Assembly: GCA_026260175.1 (NCBI GenBank)
Contig: JAKCWW010000891.1
Location: 1-64,000, forward strand
Direction: 5' to 3'
DNA: 64,000 bases
From: Reticulitermes lucifugus
Taxonomy: Eukaryota; Arthropoda; Insecta; Blattodea; Rhinotermitidae
This document shows positions 30,071 to 45,300 of the stretch, piece after piece (positions within the stretch are counted from its first letter, which is position 1; every line of letters begins with the position of its first letter). The notes under the pieces were generated by a model. The model had not been told where the DNA came from. It saw only the letters and a list, made by a program, of their open reading frames with translations, and searched no databases. The translations under genes were made by a program, and so were the position numbers.

Positions 30071-33000
30071 CTGCAACATATTGGTTTGGTGATTTATTTA
30101 TTAACAGGATGTAGCATAATTGATTTACATACCTGAATGTTTTAATTATACACACAATACTTCACATTTACAAGCATATAGACATAATCACCACACAACT
30201 ACAACACTTCTATTAAAAAGATAAGTCCAATTTCTCCCCACAAGCATAAGTTGTGCTACACAGCTTTAAAAACAACTGCAGATTTATTGTACATCACCTT
30301 ACCAGTAAAGAACTGTGCTAAAAGAATAAAAGTAACAAGTTCAAGTGACATGCACCACAACAAACAATGTTCTGATCCAAGGTGTTTCAGAGGCATCATA
30401 GGTTCAATCACTGAAATATGATTGTTCTACCAACAGAAAGCTTGCAACATTACAGATAGAGGACAATGCAAGGCAGGTTGCATACTCCACCATCAGATAA
30501 TAGATATGGCTGTAAAGAAAGCTGGGATTTCAACTGGTAACTAACACAGCATACTCAGTAACACTCTGTTTGCCAAGACAGCATACCAAGAATGTTGATG
30601 CAGTGAATAGTTGAACACCTGCACGAAGATCAGTGATGAGTACATTATGCTTCTTGCACATATCACTGCACACTTCCCCATACAATTAATAAAGACCTAT
30701 ACCCAAGACATCAAGTTATCACTTAATTTAGAGGGCGATTAAAACAAGCTGACTATTCATACAAATGTTTTAGTTCAATAACTGACACAAGTGGCATGGC
30801 CGAGTCCTACAGATTGTGCTTAGTGTCTGCCTCTGTCAACTATCTGTAGGCCAAGTGCCTGCGACCTGGGTTTTCAGATTCAAAGAGGGAAAACATCTTT
30901 TGCTTGACCAACTCAGCCAGGAACTACTCAGTGTGTTATGGGCCAGATGTATTATGTCTCATAAGCCACTTAATGCCAAAAGTTACATATATGCATATAC
31001 ATGGGCCTGACTGTTAATATGTGCCTGATGGGATAAGCATTCTGGTCGAAAGGCCATGGCCAAGATTTTAACCACATACAGGCTATATGGGCACATAACC
31101 CAGCAGATTAAAATCCAAACTTCACTGTTGACACATAGTATATTAGCATTTTATAAAAGTCTGAAGAAAACTGTTCAAAACTGTACAAAGAAAAAGCAAA
31201 AGTAATAAAATATTTCTCCCTTAACTTGTACAACATTCCTCTGAAATAATTACGAACACAACCATTATTAAGTTAGATTTGTAAGGGGGGAAATCTAACA
31301 TTTTAAAGAAATTTCTTGCATTTTCTTCACAAAGATAATAATAATAATATAATAATATCCATGGCTCAACAGCCCTATATGGGCTCGGGCCTCCTCTTTC
31401 CGAGGTTACTAAGTCGTGCGCATTCGTAGCAGTTGGTGACTGGCCAACTGGCCGCGCTACTATTCTATCGATCCTGATGTGTCCGCCAGAGCCNNCTGGC
31501 AGGCAGTCAGGAGACTTGGGTGAGAAATTGAGGCTTTGAATTTAGCTTACGTAACATTTTTATTCATCTTCACAAAGATGGAGACAGTAAAAGCCTCCAA
31601 AAGTTTGGCCTATTTCAAATCAAGAAGAAGCTACAATCCCCCTAGTATTTTAACAGTTAAATAACATGCTTATAAAACTTGAAAACTCACAACTCCAAAT
31701 GTGGTAAAATATTCAGTGAAATAAAAGCAGTAAACCCAAGCCTCTGAATACTGTTTTAATCAAACTTTTAATTAAGGATCCCTTCAGAGAATTTCACTAT
31801 GACAAAAGCTGGAAATCAGATATATGCCAATACATTAATAATGCTATACTCATATACAAAGGATATACAAGAATAAATATAAGCTTCTCACAATTTGTGT
31901 ATGTTGTTTTCTGTGTGATTACATTGAAAATAATAATATAAAAATACCCTATGCAGCATAACATACAAGAAGAAATCATTAATTACTTTAATTATGCATT
32001 ACTCATCTATCAGAGTATATAATAACCTGCCACAAAGTATATATATTTTGAAAGATAATGTGAACATTTTTAAACAAAGATTAAAAAATTTCATTTCAAA
32101 TGCCTTTTATTCGATAGATGAATATATTTCAAGCAAGCATGTGTAAATAATTACTTGCTTAGATTAAGAAACTTTATTCGATAGATGAATATATTTTTTA
32201 CATTTGGGTGATCACTGAAGATTTGCACTATCTATGACTGTTAAACTACTGTATTGCTTACTATTATCTATTTATGTTTGTTAGCTTCTATATTGTTGAG
32301 TGTATTTTACTATTTTTATGTAACTGTAAATAATTGCTTGGACTTGATTGTATTTTGCAATCTAGCTTTAATTGTAACAAGTTCAATATCCGGTCCGGTC
32401 TGTGCGGACAATAGATCTGTGAAACTATGAAGCTATGTATGTATGTAAGAAAAGACTGTTAACAACACAAACTTCATGTTATATTACAAAATAATACATC
32501 TACTGAAAACAAAGCAGTGTTAAAAATAAGGCATATGTATAGATACTTGAGAAGTGTCTAATTAAAAGTACAAATTTCTGCTCACTACCGTATCTGAAGA
32601 TTGTAGCCATTTCTCACAGAACATCATCTAAGGTTCCTTTAAACACTTTACATGTACAAGTTTGGGAAAACACCACTTTTCAATCTATATACAATTCTTA
32701 CAAAAATGGAGAGTAAGTATATCACATATGTTTTAAAACAGCAACCCTATAGTAGTGTGCAGTAGCATTTTTCAGACAGACACTGGGCTGTAAGAACCCT
32801 CCTCACTGGTCTATGGACAATGGAAAGGAAAACACATTGATGTGTAATTATTACAAGTAATATAAAATAATTAAAAATTATTTGGGCTCGAGAGGGGGGG
32901 GGTGGGGTGGAATTGTACAATCAAGAATTTATGTATGGGATGAGACACCTTTCAAGTTGCTAGGCAAACACTGGCTTTTAAATTACAACATGTGCAAATG

Positions 33001-36000
33001 TTAATGCCAAGTTTTTATCTGCATACCTTAGATGAACTGTGAATACATAGCAGTGTGTGCCTGACCATATTATGCCTACTAATATAAGTTACAACATACA
33101 AAACAAATTTCTGACATTCATGTATAAACATGTTTTTACATAATAATAACAACTAAATAAAACAATAAATTGGTTTCTTGTATCTCACTATAGAAAATAG
33201 AAAGTCCAATAACTGATTATCATTCACCAACAAATGCACAAAGATAATTTTCACTAATTACTTTATTAAAGGATTTCCCCTATACGTATTTCAGCAATTT
33301 ATATTGCCATCTTCAGGGGGTCATCTTGGTTTGTACATAGACCAATGTACATGTCAATATAAATTGCCGAAATACGTATAGGGGAAATCCTTTAATAAAG
33401 TAATTAGTGAAAATTACCTTTGTGCATTTGTTGGTGAATGATAATCAGTTATATAACGATGCACGGTGAATACAACGTGAAATTCAGAAAGTCCAATATT
33501 TGAGAGATGAGTTTCACATTATACATTAGGTCTTAAAATCTGCCATAAATAATACCATATGTCACTATAATTTTGGAACTGTAATAAACAGATTTTTCTC
33601 TCAGTATGTGGAAACAATCACAGATGCAAAACATGCAGACACTGTTACAAACAGTTGCAAAATACAAAATACAGAAGCAGATAACACACTACCAATCTGC
33701 TTTCTTATCAAGTCAGTGTCATATTAAAGGAAAACAGTGCAACAGTTCTGTACAGAGATCCTAAACACAATTAACCAGACAACCCACACTCAAGCAATAG
33801 CCGTATCAATACAACTGGAATGACACTATTGAGATTCCATACACTACCCCTCCAATTGCAACTACCTCATAATTGGCATGCCCTATTTACGAGGAGGAAC
33901 GAAAATATCATTGAGACCATGCCTACATTGTTTATGTCCCTTCCACTCCCCATTCAGTGAACAGAAGGAACAGTTCTGATTCCAGGCTACAAATAGCCTA
34001 GTCTGCAAAGTTTTTATGGCTAATTGTGTCCAAAAAGTAAAGTGGTTGAGCGCAAACCACAGTACAGAAGTGGAAGACATTGTCAGGTTTTAAGAGAAAA
34101 TAAAATAAAGTGTTCTTAAATATGAATTTGCATGGAGACAAAATGCCACAAAATATTTTAAAATCTAATTATTGCTAGACTTCATTCTTCCATACAACTC
34201 TCACAGTCTAGTACTTAGATTTTTGTGGCTGGTGTTTGCTGCACTGAATTGACTTTTTACATTAGATCATAGGAACCTGGGTCCCTGGATACTGCCCAGG
34301 AGCACCCAATGGTAACAGACCTCACACAGGATCTCTCCTTTCAGATGGAGGACTGTGTCAGTTCCACCTGTACACACCAAGGTCAAAATCACTTATCACC
34401 ATGAGGTGTGCACTCTCCCCCTACCAGCCAACATACTTATGACAGCCTTCAAGAAGAAAGCCAAATATACACAACCCAGCTGAAACTGAATTGCTGGCAC
34501 AAGTATGTCAAAGTCAGGTCATCCCTGTGAAAGTCAAGAAGGCATTTAAAGGGAGCAGAGGTTAGAGTTCCCCCAGTTCTTTATCTCGGCACTAGATGGA
34601 GGTGAGTGATCAGCCTCATGTCCCGGTTGCTTTACTTCTGGGGAAAGCGCCTCTGGTACCTACTGCATAAGAGGCTGGGTGGGCCCCAGACCCAGTCTGA
34701 ACATTTTGGAGGGGAGAAAATCTCTTGTTCCTGCTAGCAATCAAACCCCCAATCGTTCAACTCTTAGCCTAGTCACTATATTCACTATGCCATTCCAGCT
34801 CCCAAGACAAATGTATAGGGCATTTTTATGATTTGGTCACATGGATTAACTGGCCTCAGTGGCTTAGTGGGCTAGATGAATTCCAAGTATCCAAACATCA
34901 AGTTCTACATGGAACTGGAGAGGGGGTGACAACTGCCTTTCAGGATATTCTGATCAACTGGCACCCGGACAACTCAATAGGGCACACAATGCCCACAGGA
35001 AGATCAGTCACACAGATACCTACAGACAGTCTCTCACCACCTGCAGGCTCACAAGAGATCTGTCATAACCACATCAGTAGACAAGAGCCAAAACAAAACT
35101 GTGACGAGTCAAACCTAGTCTCTGAAGTCTGACATGTCAAGACCATCCTTCTAGTCAACGACAGCTCCTACTGGGACATCAACACTGCAGCCAAGCCCAG
35201 ACCCATCAACAACAAATGCAGTAAAGTATATAGCACAGCATACACCCTTTATGTCAAAGGCACAACTAACCACAACTCTAGGCTACTAAAGGAACAAGGC
35301 ACACAGAACATTCAGAAACCAATCAGCAAAATAGTATTCTGCTTCAAACACATCAAGGACAGACAACACCCATTGCAAAGGGCAGGTGTGAAAGTTTTCC
35401 TGCTCAGGTAAAGAAGTATATAGTGGCCAGACTGACCATTTCCACTAGAATCTCTGAGCACTTCAGACACACCAAACTCTAGAGGCAGCATTCAGTGGTA
35501 GCAGAACACACTACAGAGACGAGACACAGCATAAACTTCAACACAGCAGAGGTCACAGCTAATATCCAGGGATCAGTTTGAACATATTACAACATTGGGG
35601 TTGGTGGTTAGCATCCTACTTCATATCGTGGCCAGGAGCCTGCCTATCCTGAGGTTTACATGGCTTTACAGGCAGGTGGTGATCACATTGATTTTAGCTG
35701 TGTCTGTAAACCTAGTCAGCACATATTACAAACGTTCTGTCCAGCCATCCATTTGTCTGTCTGTATACATGAAATAAGTTGATAACAGCTCCACTTTCAT
35801 GAAATTTGATACTGGCCAGTTCTATAAAAATCTGCTAAAAAAATCCCAATCTTGGTAAAATCAGATACAAATAACAGACATTGTACATGAATATCTACAT
35901 GCACCCATGTGCACATCACAAAAATTACTAAATAAATATCACAGTATAAATACTTGAGCATGCACATTAACACAACCCCCTGCCGCCAACCATGCCTGCT

Positions 36001-39000
36001 GAGTGAACACTGATGCTATTACAATCGTATTAAGACAAACTTGTGGTCACACTGTGATATGCCAAAACAATGGGGTAGAGACAATTTCCTTCACTAAGGA
36101 ACATGTGTGACATGAAAGTACCACTGTTTTTGGGAATTGGAGGAGACAGAAAATGTCACAACTGAGTACTGTTTACATTTACCTACTTTGCTAAGGATAC
36201 AAATGATTGAAATGTGTATATGTATGTTAGTACAGATATGACTGGGCATGCTGCAATATTCCCGTATTTAATACGAACTTCTGCTCGCACTGCGATGTGC
36301 TGCCTGTAACATACACTTTGAGTTTAATTCTTACAGAACTTGCTCTCCCATAAGTACTAGCTATACTGCTATCTAAAACTCTTTAAAAACAATTTAGGTA
36401 CTTTAACAGACAAAGTGGTCTGCTAAAATAATGTTCCACCAACTCAGTGGGTTCCAAAGAGAAGTACATCAAAGGATATGCCTTTCTGGTTTGGAATTTT
36501 ACATAAAATATCAGAATAAAAACTGACGCATGCACAGTAGTAAATACCTTGCTGAATACTGTCCGTTTGAAACCTGATTGGCTATTCAGCTGTTTTGTGA
36601 ATATGAATGAATACCATACATTGGAAAATGACCTACAAGGAGTTGCAGCAAGCAATGTATTACTGTCAGAAGTAATCTTTGCTGCTTCAGTCAAAACATA
36701 TACTTGTATGCTATACCTTACACTTGTTTCGCCTGTCATAAACTCTTCAAGTTACTTATATGCATATATCTGAAAAAGGATGTGTTAGTGACAGAGCTGG
36801 AGATAAGCTCACAGTGATAAGAACAAGACTGCAAATGGTGTGCTCCAAGATGTAGTATACAAACTTTACCAAGACATTTGTTCATTTACAAATGTCATAC
36901 AATTTCACTGTACAGAGGCACATGTAATTTCATTTATCCCCGAAGGAAAAGTATAGCCTTCCCTGCAATGAGTTTTACAAAACACTCAACAGCATTATGT
37001 GCACATGTCATGTGCCCCATTTCATCCAAATCAAGACAATAAATGTGGGAAGTATGGATACATATTCATTTATACCCCTAAGTATGGCTTTCATTGCACA
37101 GACTTTCATAAAACCCACAATCACTCAGTAAATTTTTGTGGGCATCTGCAAAAAATCTTTCCCAACTTAGATGCAAAATGGACAAAATATGGACATAATT
37201 TCGTTCATGACCTTCAGTAAAGTATGGCTTTCAATGCACTGATTTTCATAAATTTCATAACTGCTCAACAGCATTATGTGCAGATCTCTTTCACCAAATG
37301 CCACCTAAATCAGTCAAGAAAACTGTAAGTACACATAGAAATTCCTTTATGCCCCTAAGTAAAGTATGACTGTCACTGAGCCAGTATTCACAAAACTCAT
37401 GCTTGCTCCACAACCTTCCGTAAAAAAAGCCCTAAACCGAATTTCATGAAAATCCAACAAATGGTTCAGACACTGATACTTGGTCACAGACAGGCAGATG
37501 GATTAGAAGGGCAGAAGTGGTCTCCACACAAGACATTCCTTTTTCCTTCACAAGGAATGCCTAAAGAGTAACGCTTTAACAGCAACCTACATCTCCTGAG
37601 GAGAAGCATGCATAGGCTGCAGCTCTTACAGAGGATCACTCACAGCCTGAATCACCTTCAGAGCCATACACAACAGGTGAACACATTAAACTTAATGTTG
37701 TTTTACTCATGTTACATTACACTAAAATGTATTTTCTGACACATTTCAAGACTAAATATGCATTCTTTTTTATCATTTGTGGTTCACACAATTACACTAA
37801 GTAGGGTGGCCAGTGATCCAACTGAGATTCAAACCAGGCACCTCTCAAATAGAAGTCAGAAGTAATTATGACTGTGGCCAACATGCTCAGTGTCTAAATA
37901 CATGACACTACAGTGAATTATGCTTATGCACATATGTGGTGTATCTGTTAATCAACTGTTGGCCTGTAGGTGTACCAGCAGCCCAATTAGGCCATCTTGC
38001 ATCAGTCATAAGTAACATAACACTACTGGTGCCATTCTCCATAGTAATGTTATGTTACAGTGACCCTACTGAAAGGCAATTTACTGAAAACTCTCATCTC
38101 CAACAACACATCAAAATCACTGAATGGCTATAATAGTACAATAAATTATTTTGTAATAACTACACACAACTTTCAAACAACATTATTTTTAGTCTACTGA
38201 TTTTTTTATGTATGTAAAGAAATAGGAAAAGAATGTACAACTTTAGAATCTTATGTTCAGAGAGACAGAAATGTAACAATAACTCTTAGAAATGCAAAAT
38301 GTGAAACCAGCTTGCAGAAATACTGTATGTAAGAAAACCATAATAATTTATTAAGATACACATTGAATGGAATGGCAACACACTAACTAAACCTTAATTA
38401 TTAATTAGTGACTATTAATATAGTGCAACATAAAATACTGCCTGATCATTTACAAACCTGAGTTCTAGTCACTTACAAATAATGCAGTATAACTGTAATG
38501 TGTCTGCAATGTGTCAAGATATCCACCTGAGAAACTACATGGTTGCCCTTTCCACTTTCCATGTATGATTTCCAGTATATGCAAGTACGTGTCTTGTATG
38601 ATAAACCTGTAAGACTTATGGCAGATATGCAGGATGGAATGTAAGAACCGTCCAGCAAATATCTTGAAAAGTGGTTAGATTATCACAGTTCAAGTGGCAA
38701 ACAAAAGTGTTTATTGGTTACGTTTTGTATATGCAATTTTCTACTCTCATTATATGATAAACAATATGTTTGTAATTCATTCAAGAATTAAGACATGGCA
38801 TCGACATGTGTCCGTGGCCAAGTTACTAACATTATGATTGTCACAGTTTTTACAATACTGATCATGATAATATTCTAGCAGCATCATATTTTTATATATC
38901 ATCAGGAGTAAAATATACATGTTTTATCACACAAGAAATATAAAATCATTAACTGTCAAAACTTTGCCTCTTTCACTGTGATATTCTGTACCAATCTGGT

Positions 39001-42000
39001 GTTTCACAATAAAAAATTCCGTAATATGTTTAACCCCATAAAATCTGTAATAAATTCTATACACTGCTCAAACTTTAAAAAAAAAGTGCATACTATACGT
39101 GTAGAATTATACAAAAAATTGTTATATAAAGTCAGGTAACTGACTGTTTCAACAAACAGCATAAACACAAATCTAAAAAAAAATTAATAACTTCACCAGT
39201 GCAAATCTCCATACAGAATCTAACGTACATTTCCAGTGCTGCAATACAATGAACCTAAACTAGGCGTAGTCATATATCATATTATTTTCACAGGAGGTAA
39301 ACCTTACTTCTGATGGACACTGCAGTATTAGCAGTCAAAAGGTTAAACTCCTAAGTAAGGAACAACTAATATCAACGCAACTACATCACCATTCATAAAC
39401 AGGAGACATATGCCCGAAGTAATACTAGAATGACAATTGGTCATAAATAGGAAATAAAAAAACTTTTAGAGAACAGCATGTTCTGAATAAAATTTCACGT
39501 CACAGTTAACACAGATTTAAACTTTAGCTATCATTCCAGTTTTCAAAATAAAATGTAGCAAATGTTCCTTATACTCATACACACCTTCACTTCATAATGT
39601 ATCTGAAGCGTTTACAAACACTAGCTCAAATCCGTTGACTTCTCACTTCTTCCATTAAGTAAGTCTGTGTTACAAGACAACCCTAAAAATACTACTACAT
39701 TTCAGGTAACTTGCTTTGGTATAATGATAAAAATTTTTCATTCAGATATTTGTTGTGCATTTCCATAAGACAGGTATGACTGTCTCTACCCATTTGCACA
39801 GCAAAATATTTCTGCTATAAAAGCTGTTTCTTAAAACTATACCTTAACACGTATTCAGAAAAATCTTCACAGGCTGACAGCCATGTCAGATGGTCCAAAT
39901 CAATCGAAGTTTCAGTCTGACTTTTGTCTTCATCATCATGGTTTTGATACGACCTGGCATCCAGCCTACCCAGATTATATATCATACTTGCTGTGGATCA
40001 TGGTAATCTGGGTGTCAAAGTCATATAGAATCCTGATGATGGAGATGGAGTTGGTCTCTGAAACTTCAACTGATAACCACCAATACGTTGTCAGCCTGCT
40101 GTTTTTATTGAATTCTGTCGCTGTGAAAGCTTCAAGACACTTATATTCTAATTACATCTCACTCAAGTTGTTTAATGATACACAGCCTTGTCTAAATGAA
40201 AACGTACTATTAAACTGGACTGCGACAATTACAGTAATATTTACAGAAAACAAAATGACCTGGGTATGCTCAGCCTGAGCATCTAGTATTTTGCAACAAG
40301 GTACTCTATGAAGCAAATACATTTTGCATAATAACCACACTTCCTGTCAGTGTTATCACATCCCATTTATTTAAAACGTTACTTTGTATTATCTCACGTC
40401 CATAAGTTCCACCAGCTAAAGCAGTGACAGAGACACTGATATACCTACTTACAATTCTGTCATGTAACATTTTTTGGGTGAAAACTGTGGGCTAAAAGGT
40501 TTTATTTAACAATGATTGTCTGTTTATCACATCCTTGAATGTATATGAAAATATGACTAGGTTCCTGGCATTCAAATTTCAAACTTTCCTATGACAATTG
40601 TCTCCCACTCTGTTAAGACTGACAAAACTGAGAATAATACTGAAAACTATATCCCCCTGCTCCTGCAAGGTGCAATACCAGACTACAGACATATTCAAGT
40701 ATAAGGAGACAGCCAAAACTGCAAAACATTTGTTGATGGATGTGATGAAACAAGTAGGTTCTAAAACAGAACATAGAGTTCCTCATGAAACAAGAAATAT
40801 AGCACCCAATCCATCTGTCCAAAAGACTATGTCAGTGCCTGCTGGACAAACCTTCAGTTCAGCAGTTGCAAAAAACAGTAAATTAGAAACTTAGAAAAAT
40901 GTGTCCAGTAACATTTCAATACACTATGGTATACAGCTGCAATGTACACTGCTTGTCATTATGCTATATACTTTCTTTACTCAAAAATGGTCTCATCCTT
41001 CAGCCACATAGGTGGTACTGACAATACTGTTAATATATAAGGAATTCATGAACAAACATTTTTTTTTAAAATTATAATGCAGTACATCAAAATCTTCAGC
41101 TTCTCAAGACATCTACATCTGCAGTGTTCTTAATTTTGAGAAGTCTTTTACTTTAAACAGGCACTTCATTACATGCGTGCAACTGTGAATTCTATCAATT
41201 CCTCACAAGCTGTTATTTGATAGTACAAAATTAACTTACCAGACATGAACAGCAAAAAAGCACTGTTTGAGCAGAACAATTTTGTTTCTGCATCAATAAC
41301 ATTATTATTCAAACATACAAAAACAAAAAAAGACATCATAAATCACTGTGTGTACACCCCTTTCCCACCAGTAGTTGGCTGGCCCATTGCCCATGGCCCA
41401 AGCTATGGCCAGATGTCTATCTGCTAAGTGTGTCAGAGCTAGTGCTAGCACGACGCATTGCTCCTAAGCTGAACTTGTGACTCACGGCTCCATGCAAAAT
41501 ATCCCAGATGTGATGCACTATCAGGTCAATCGCCACTGCAACGCAAAAACCAAGACAACGTAACCCGTTAGAATGGGAATCCAATGACCTCTGCCTAATG
41601 ATACATCAAATTACCTAGGTGTTTTTGCTCCAATTTTTATATCTCAATTTAATTTCAACCCCCCAGAGGAAGAATCAATAATTCCACATACTATCATACA
41701 GAGAAGTAACCAAGTTTAATAGAAATAAATAAATAAATACACTGCTTAAATTTAAAATTCATTTAAAGATTAAGCACAAATAAATTAGTCCTCAAATATG
41801 AAAGACAATATTTAATCTAATAGGATACAAGCTGTATTTGTTGTTCCATTGCACGCTGAAAGTTATCACACAATGATTATAATGAAAATATATGAAATAA
41901 TGCACAATCAGATGTACAAACAAGCTTAATAATTTTAAATAACTAAGAATTACTATTGAATCAATACTTTTTTTTTGCCTCACAATAACCATTTTACACA

Positions 42001-42278
42001 CTAAAAATGTGCTCAGCCCATTATTCTAGAAGCAACATACTAGGAAACTACATTCCTTTTTGAAGCCAAAATCACCAAAGCCAGAGCAAACATTTAATTT
42101 GTTTTCCATAGCTCTGTTCTTGTAATCACAGGCAATAACAATTAATGTAAGAGAATTTTAGATTAGAAGCTAATATGACAAGTGAATTTGATTTACATCT
42201 TCCAAACTGTATTTTGCAAATTAAAAAATACTTGGTTGCCTCTTCACACAATCAAAGAAACAAAAGGGTCACAACACA

Positions 42279-42315
<37 letters not shown>

Positions 42316-45300
42316 TGGACACAAAACTGTTTGATGGGTTAATAGATGGCAACAACATCCAGGTATACTGTCTTGAAACTAACAGGAGTTGAAATGACAA
42401 TTAAAATCAATGTGTAGACATTGAGGGGACATTTATACGAAGGTAAGTCAGAAAGTAAGTTTCTCTCCTTATTACTGTGAAACAAACAATTGTAGTCAGC
42501 TATTACTTTGTCACAGGTCCCTTCACTACATGGCAAATATCTTCACCAGTGCTGCAAATGCAGGACTGACGCAGCATCAGATGGAACATGGCAACCCTAT
42601 TGAACATGTGAACAAGGGAAGAAGTGCATGATGTTATCCAATTCCTGTAGGCACCAAACACAGAACCCACAGACATTCAGAGATTGTGGCTGTGTATGGT
42701 GCAGATGTGATATCCATTCAATAAGTGTTAGAAATGGTGCCATGACTTTGCAAATGGTTAGGTGAGTGTCATGGACAAGAACAGAAGTGGTCATCCTTCA
42801 TTATCATACACACTTTCCAGTCACACTGCCGAATGGTGTGGGTGGACAGATGTGTCTCGCTGGAGCAGTCAGAGCTGGCACTGAGACTCTCACACAGCAG
42901 TGCTTGGGACACTGTCCATGAACGTCTCAGCTATCATGAAATGTGCATCAGATGGGCACTGTAACTACTGTCTGAACAACAGGAGACAGAATGGCCAACT
43001 TACTGACCAACCTCCAATGTCATGAAGCTGCAAGCGATAACTTTTCTTTGTCACACATCTCCACTGACGATGAGATGTGGATGGACAAGTACAGCCCAGA
43101 AGTGGCTTTGAGAGCAGGACGTCTCCTTCTACTGCCAGGGCTTGGAAAATCTCATTGTATGCAATAACTACTGCCTGACAACTTCCATGACTATGTGGAA
43201 AAATATAAGATTGGTGTTCAAATGTAAGCACATGCTTTACTTGTCTCCACTTACCTCCATTCACCTATAAAATAAGGGGGAGGGGGCAACTTAGTTTCTG
43301 ACTTTCCCTCGTATTTCTTCAGGTGTCCTGGGCCATAGTCCTGGAATTACAAACCACTATGCTTTTACATAAAATGATACTTCCAGTCATACTTCAACCT
43401 GATAAGAACTTGTATTCCACAAACACAACGTAGAAGGAGCACATAGAATTTAGTAATAAATGAAAAAGTAATTTCTTCCTGTCAAAGCATAACTTCAGTC
43501 CAATTCAGGATTATGAGTAATGATACAGTGACAATTGTAAACTGATCCTGTAAATCACCACACATAAAATAAATGAATGACAGCTTTGCTCTTTTGGGAT
43601 ATTACGCAGTATAGATTGGTAGTTACCGACGTTTCGGGAAAACCTATCGGTTCCAAAACGTCGGTAACTACCAATCCACGCTGCATAAAATCCCATAAGA
43701 GCGAAGATTTTATTTATACTGAAGCGGAAGCCTGAAATCACGCAATGAATGATTGGTTAATCACTACCATAGGCAATGATATGAATTTATATATTATCAA
43801 TTTCACCTCTCATTAGTGGCAGTATGGTAGCACAAGCAGCCAGTGTGAAGTCAGAGATACACCACAAGGACATAACAGGAATGGAAAAGTGATTCAAGAA
43901 GAGGAAGCAAATTATCACTTAATATGATGCATTACACCATTAAAATGTGTATTCAGGTCAGCTTAATTATTATTATTTCACAAATGTGAGACATTTCATA
44001 ACTTCATATACTAACTACAGTACCAGCAGTCCTTGAGAAGCTAATAGTCACTTCGCTAGCCAAGAAATTCCCCTTACTTATTGAACCCCAGGGGTTCATT
44101 CTCATTTTCAAAAGAACTGATATTTGACATTATCTTGAGCCAAATAAATTCACTCCATACTCTCACACAGTAGGTTCCTAGCATGCATCTTCATATTGCC
44201 CTTCCACAGAAAAATGTACAAATGTTTTCTGGCTTAATGCTACCGTTGTACTATCTTACCTCCTGTTCTCCCACTACATCTAAGTTATACTACACTACCG
44301 ATTTTAATTAACTTGTCATATAGAAGCTCCAGATATTCTTATTCTGTTGTTAGGACCATGCAAATGAATGCATCTATACTGAAGGTCCTGTCTAACATTC
44401 TGTAATTTGCTATTTTCCTATGACGAGTTGTTAACCAACCACCCAGCCCGAGAACCATCACACGTTCACACTCAGTATGTCATTATTCAATATATTCACA
44501 GTCACTTTCAATATGTGGAGGCCAACTAGTTAATATGGAACCTAGTAAGACCCACTTAACCCTTTTAAGATGAAGTGCCCCTATCGGTACACTGCATCTA
44601 ATCTTCAAAAAGATTGTGTGCTCATAAGGGCACTGTACATTCCCTATGAATGTCTGGTCACCCTCAAGTTAAGCTACTATTTAATGAACTTCTGTAGGCA
44701 GATGTTAATCTACGAGCATCTATCAACCATACGAAAATGTGAAGCAGGGGTGTTTTATAACATATGCAACTGAATCAGCACTGCACTGTACTGCGACCAG
44801 GTCAAGACTATGCTTCATTTTCTCATGCTCACAGTGGTTATGTGGAAGTGTTGGTGGCTTAATTGTTTGCTGAACCATATTCTCTCCACAGATTTGAACT
44901 GTGGACCTCCATAAGACACAGGCCTGTCCACCCATTAACTGGGGCTCCTGGGGGTGTCAAAAAAATGAGGTGCCCGCTATCAACAAAGACAGCACTCCAT
45001 TCACTGTGCTAATGTTGATTTCACAAGAGTTATCCAACTGTTGGTGGAACATACAAACCGATATTACTGGCAATTCTTGGGCTTGTGGGATTAAGGACCA
45101 TCCTCATCTTCCCCTCCTTCCTCACATGACAGTGTCTGATATTGTCATGTTCTTTGTTATAATGATACGCATGTGATATAATGTAAGAGACAATGTAAAT
45201 GACTACTGGTCTACACTTAAACAATTCCACACACCATTTTACAGCAACACCATGAAACATCATGGGTACCTTCACATACTGTGTTTCTTACGTTTCTCTC

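Noticed and set aside
39883-40278. 131-codon open frame as a gene
   Set aside because: It runs through both arms of a palindromic repeat, shows no homology that I recognise and lies in a Uck intron.
43615-43665. Hammerhead core in the 43581 palindrome (CCGATAG ... CGAAAC)
   Set aside because: The CUGANGA box is not met at three positions, and the GAAAC follows from the palindrome itself.
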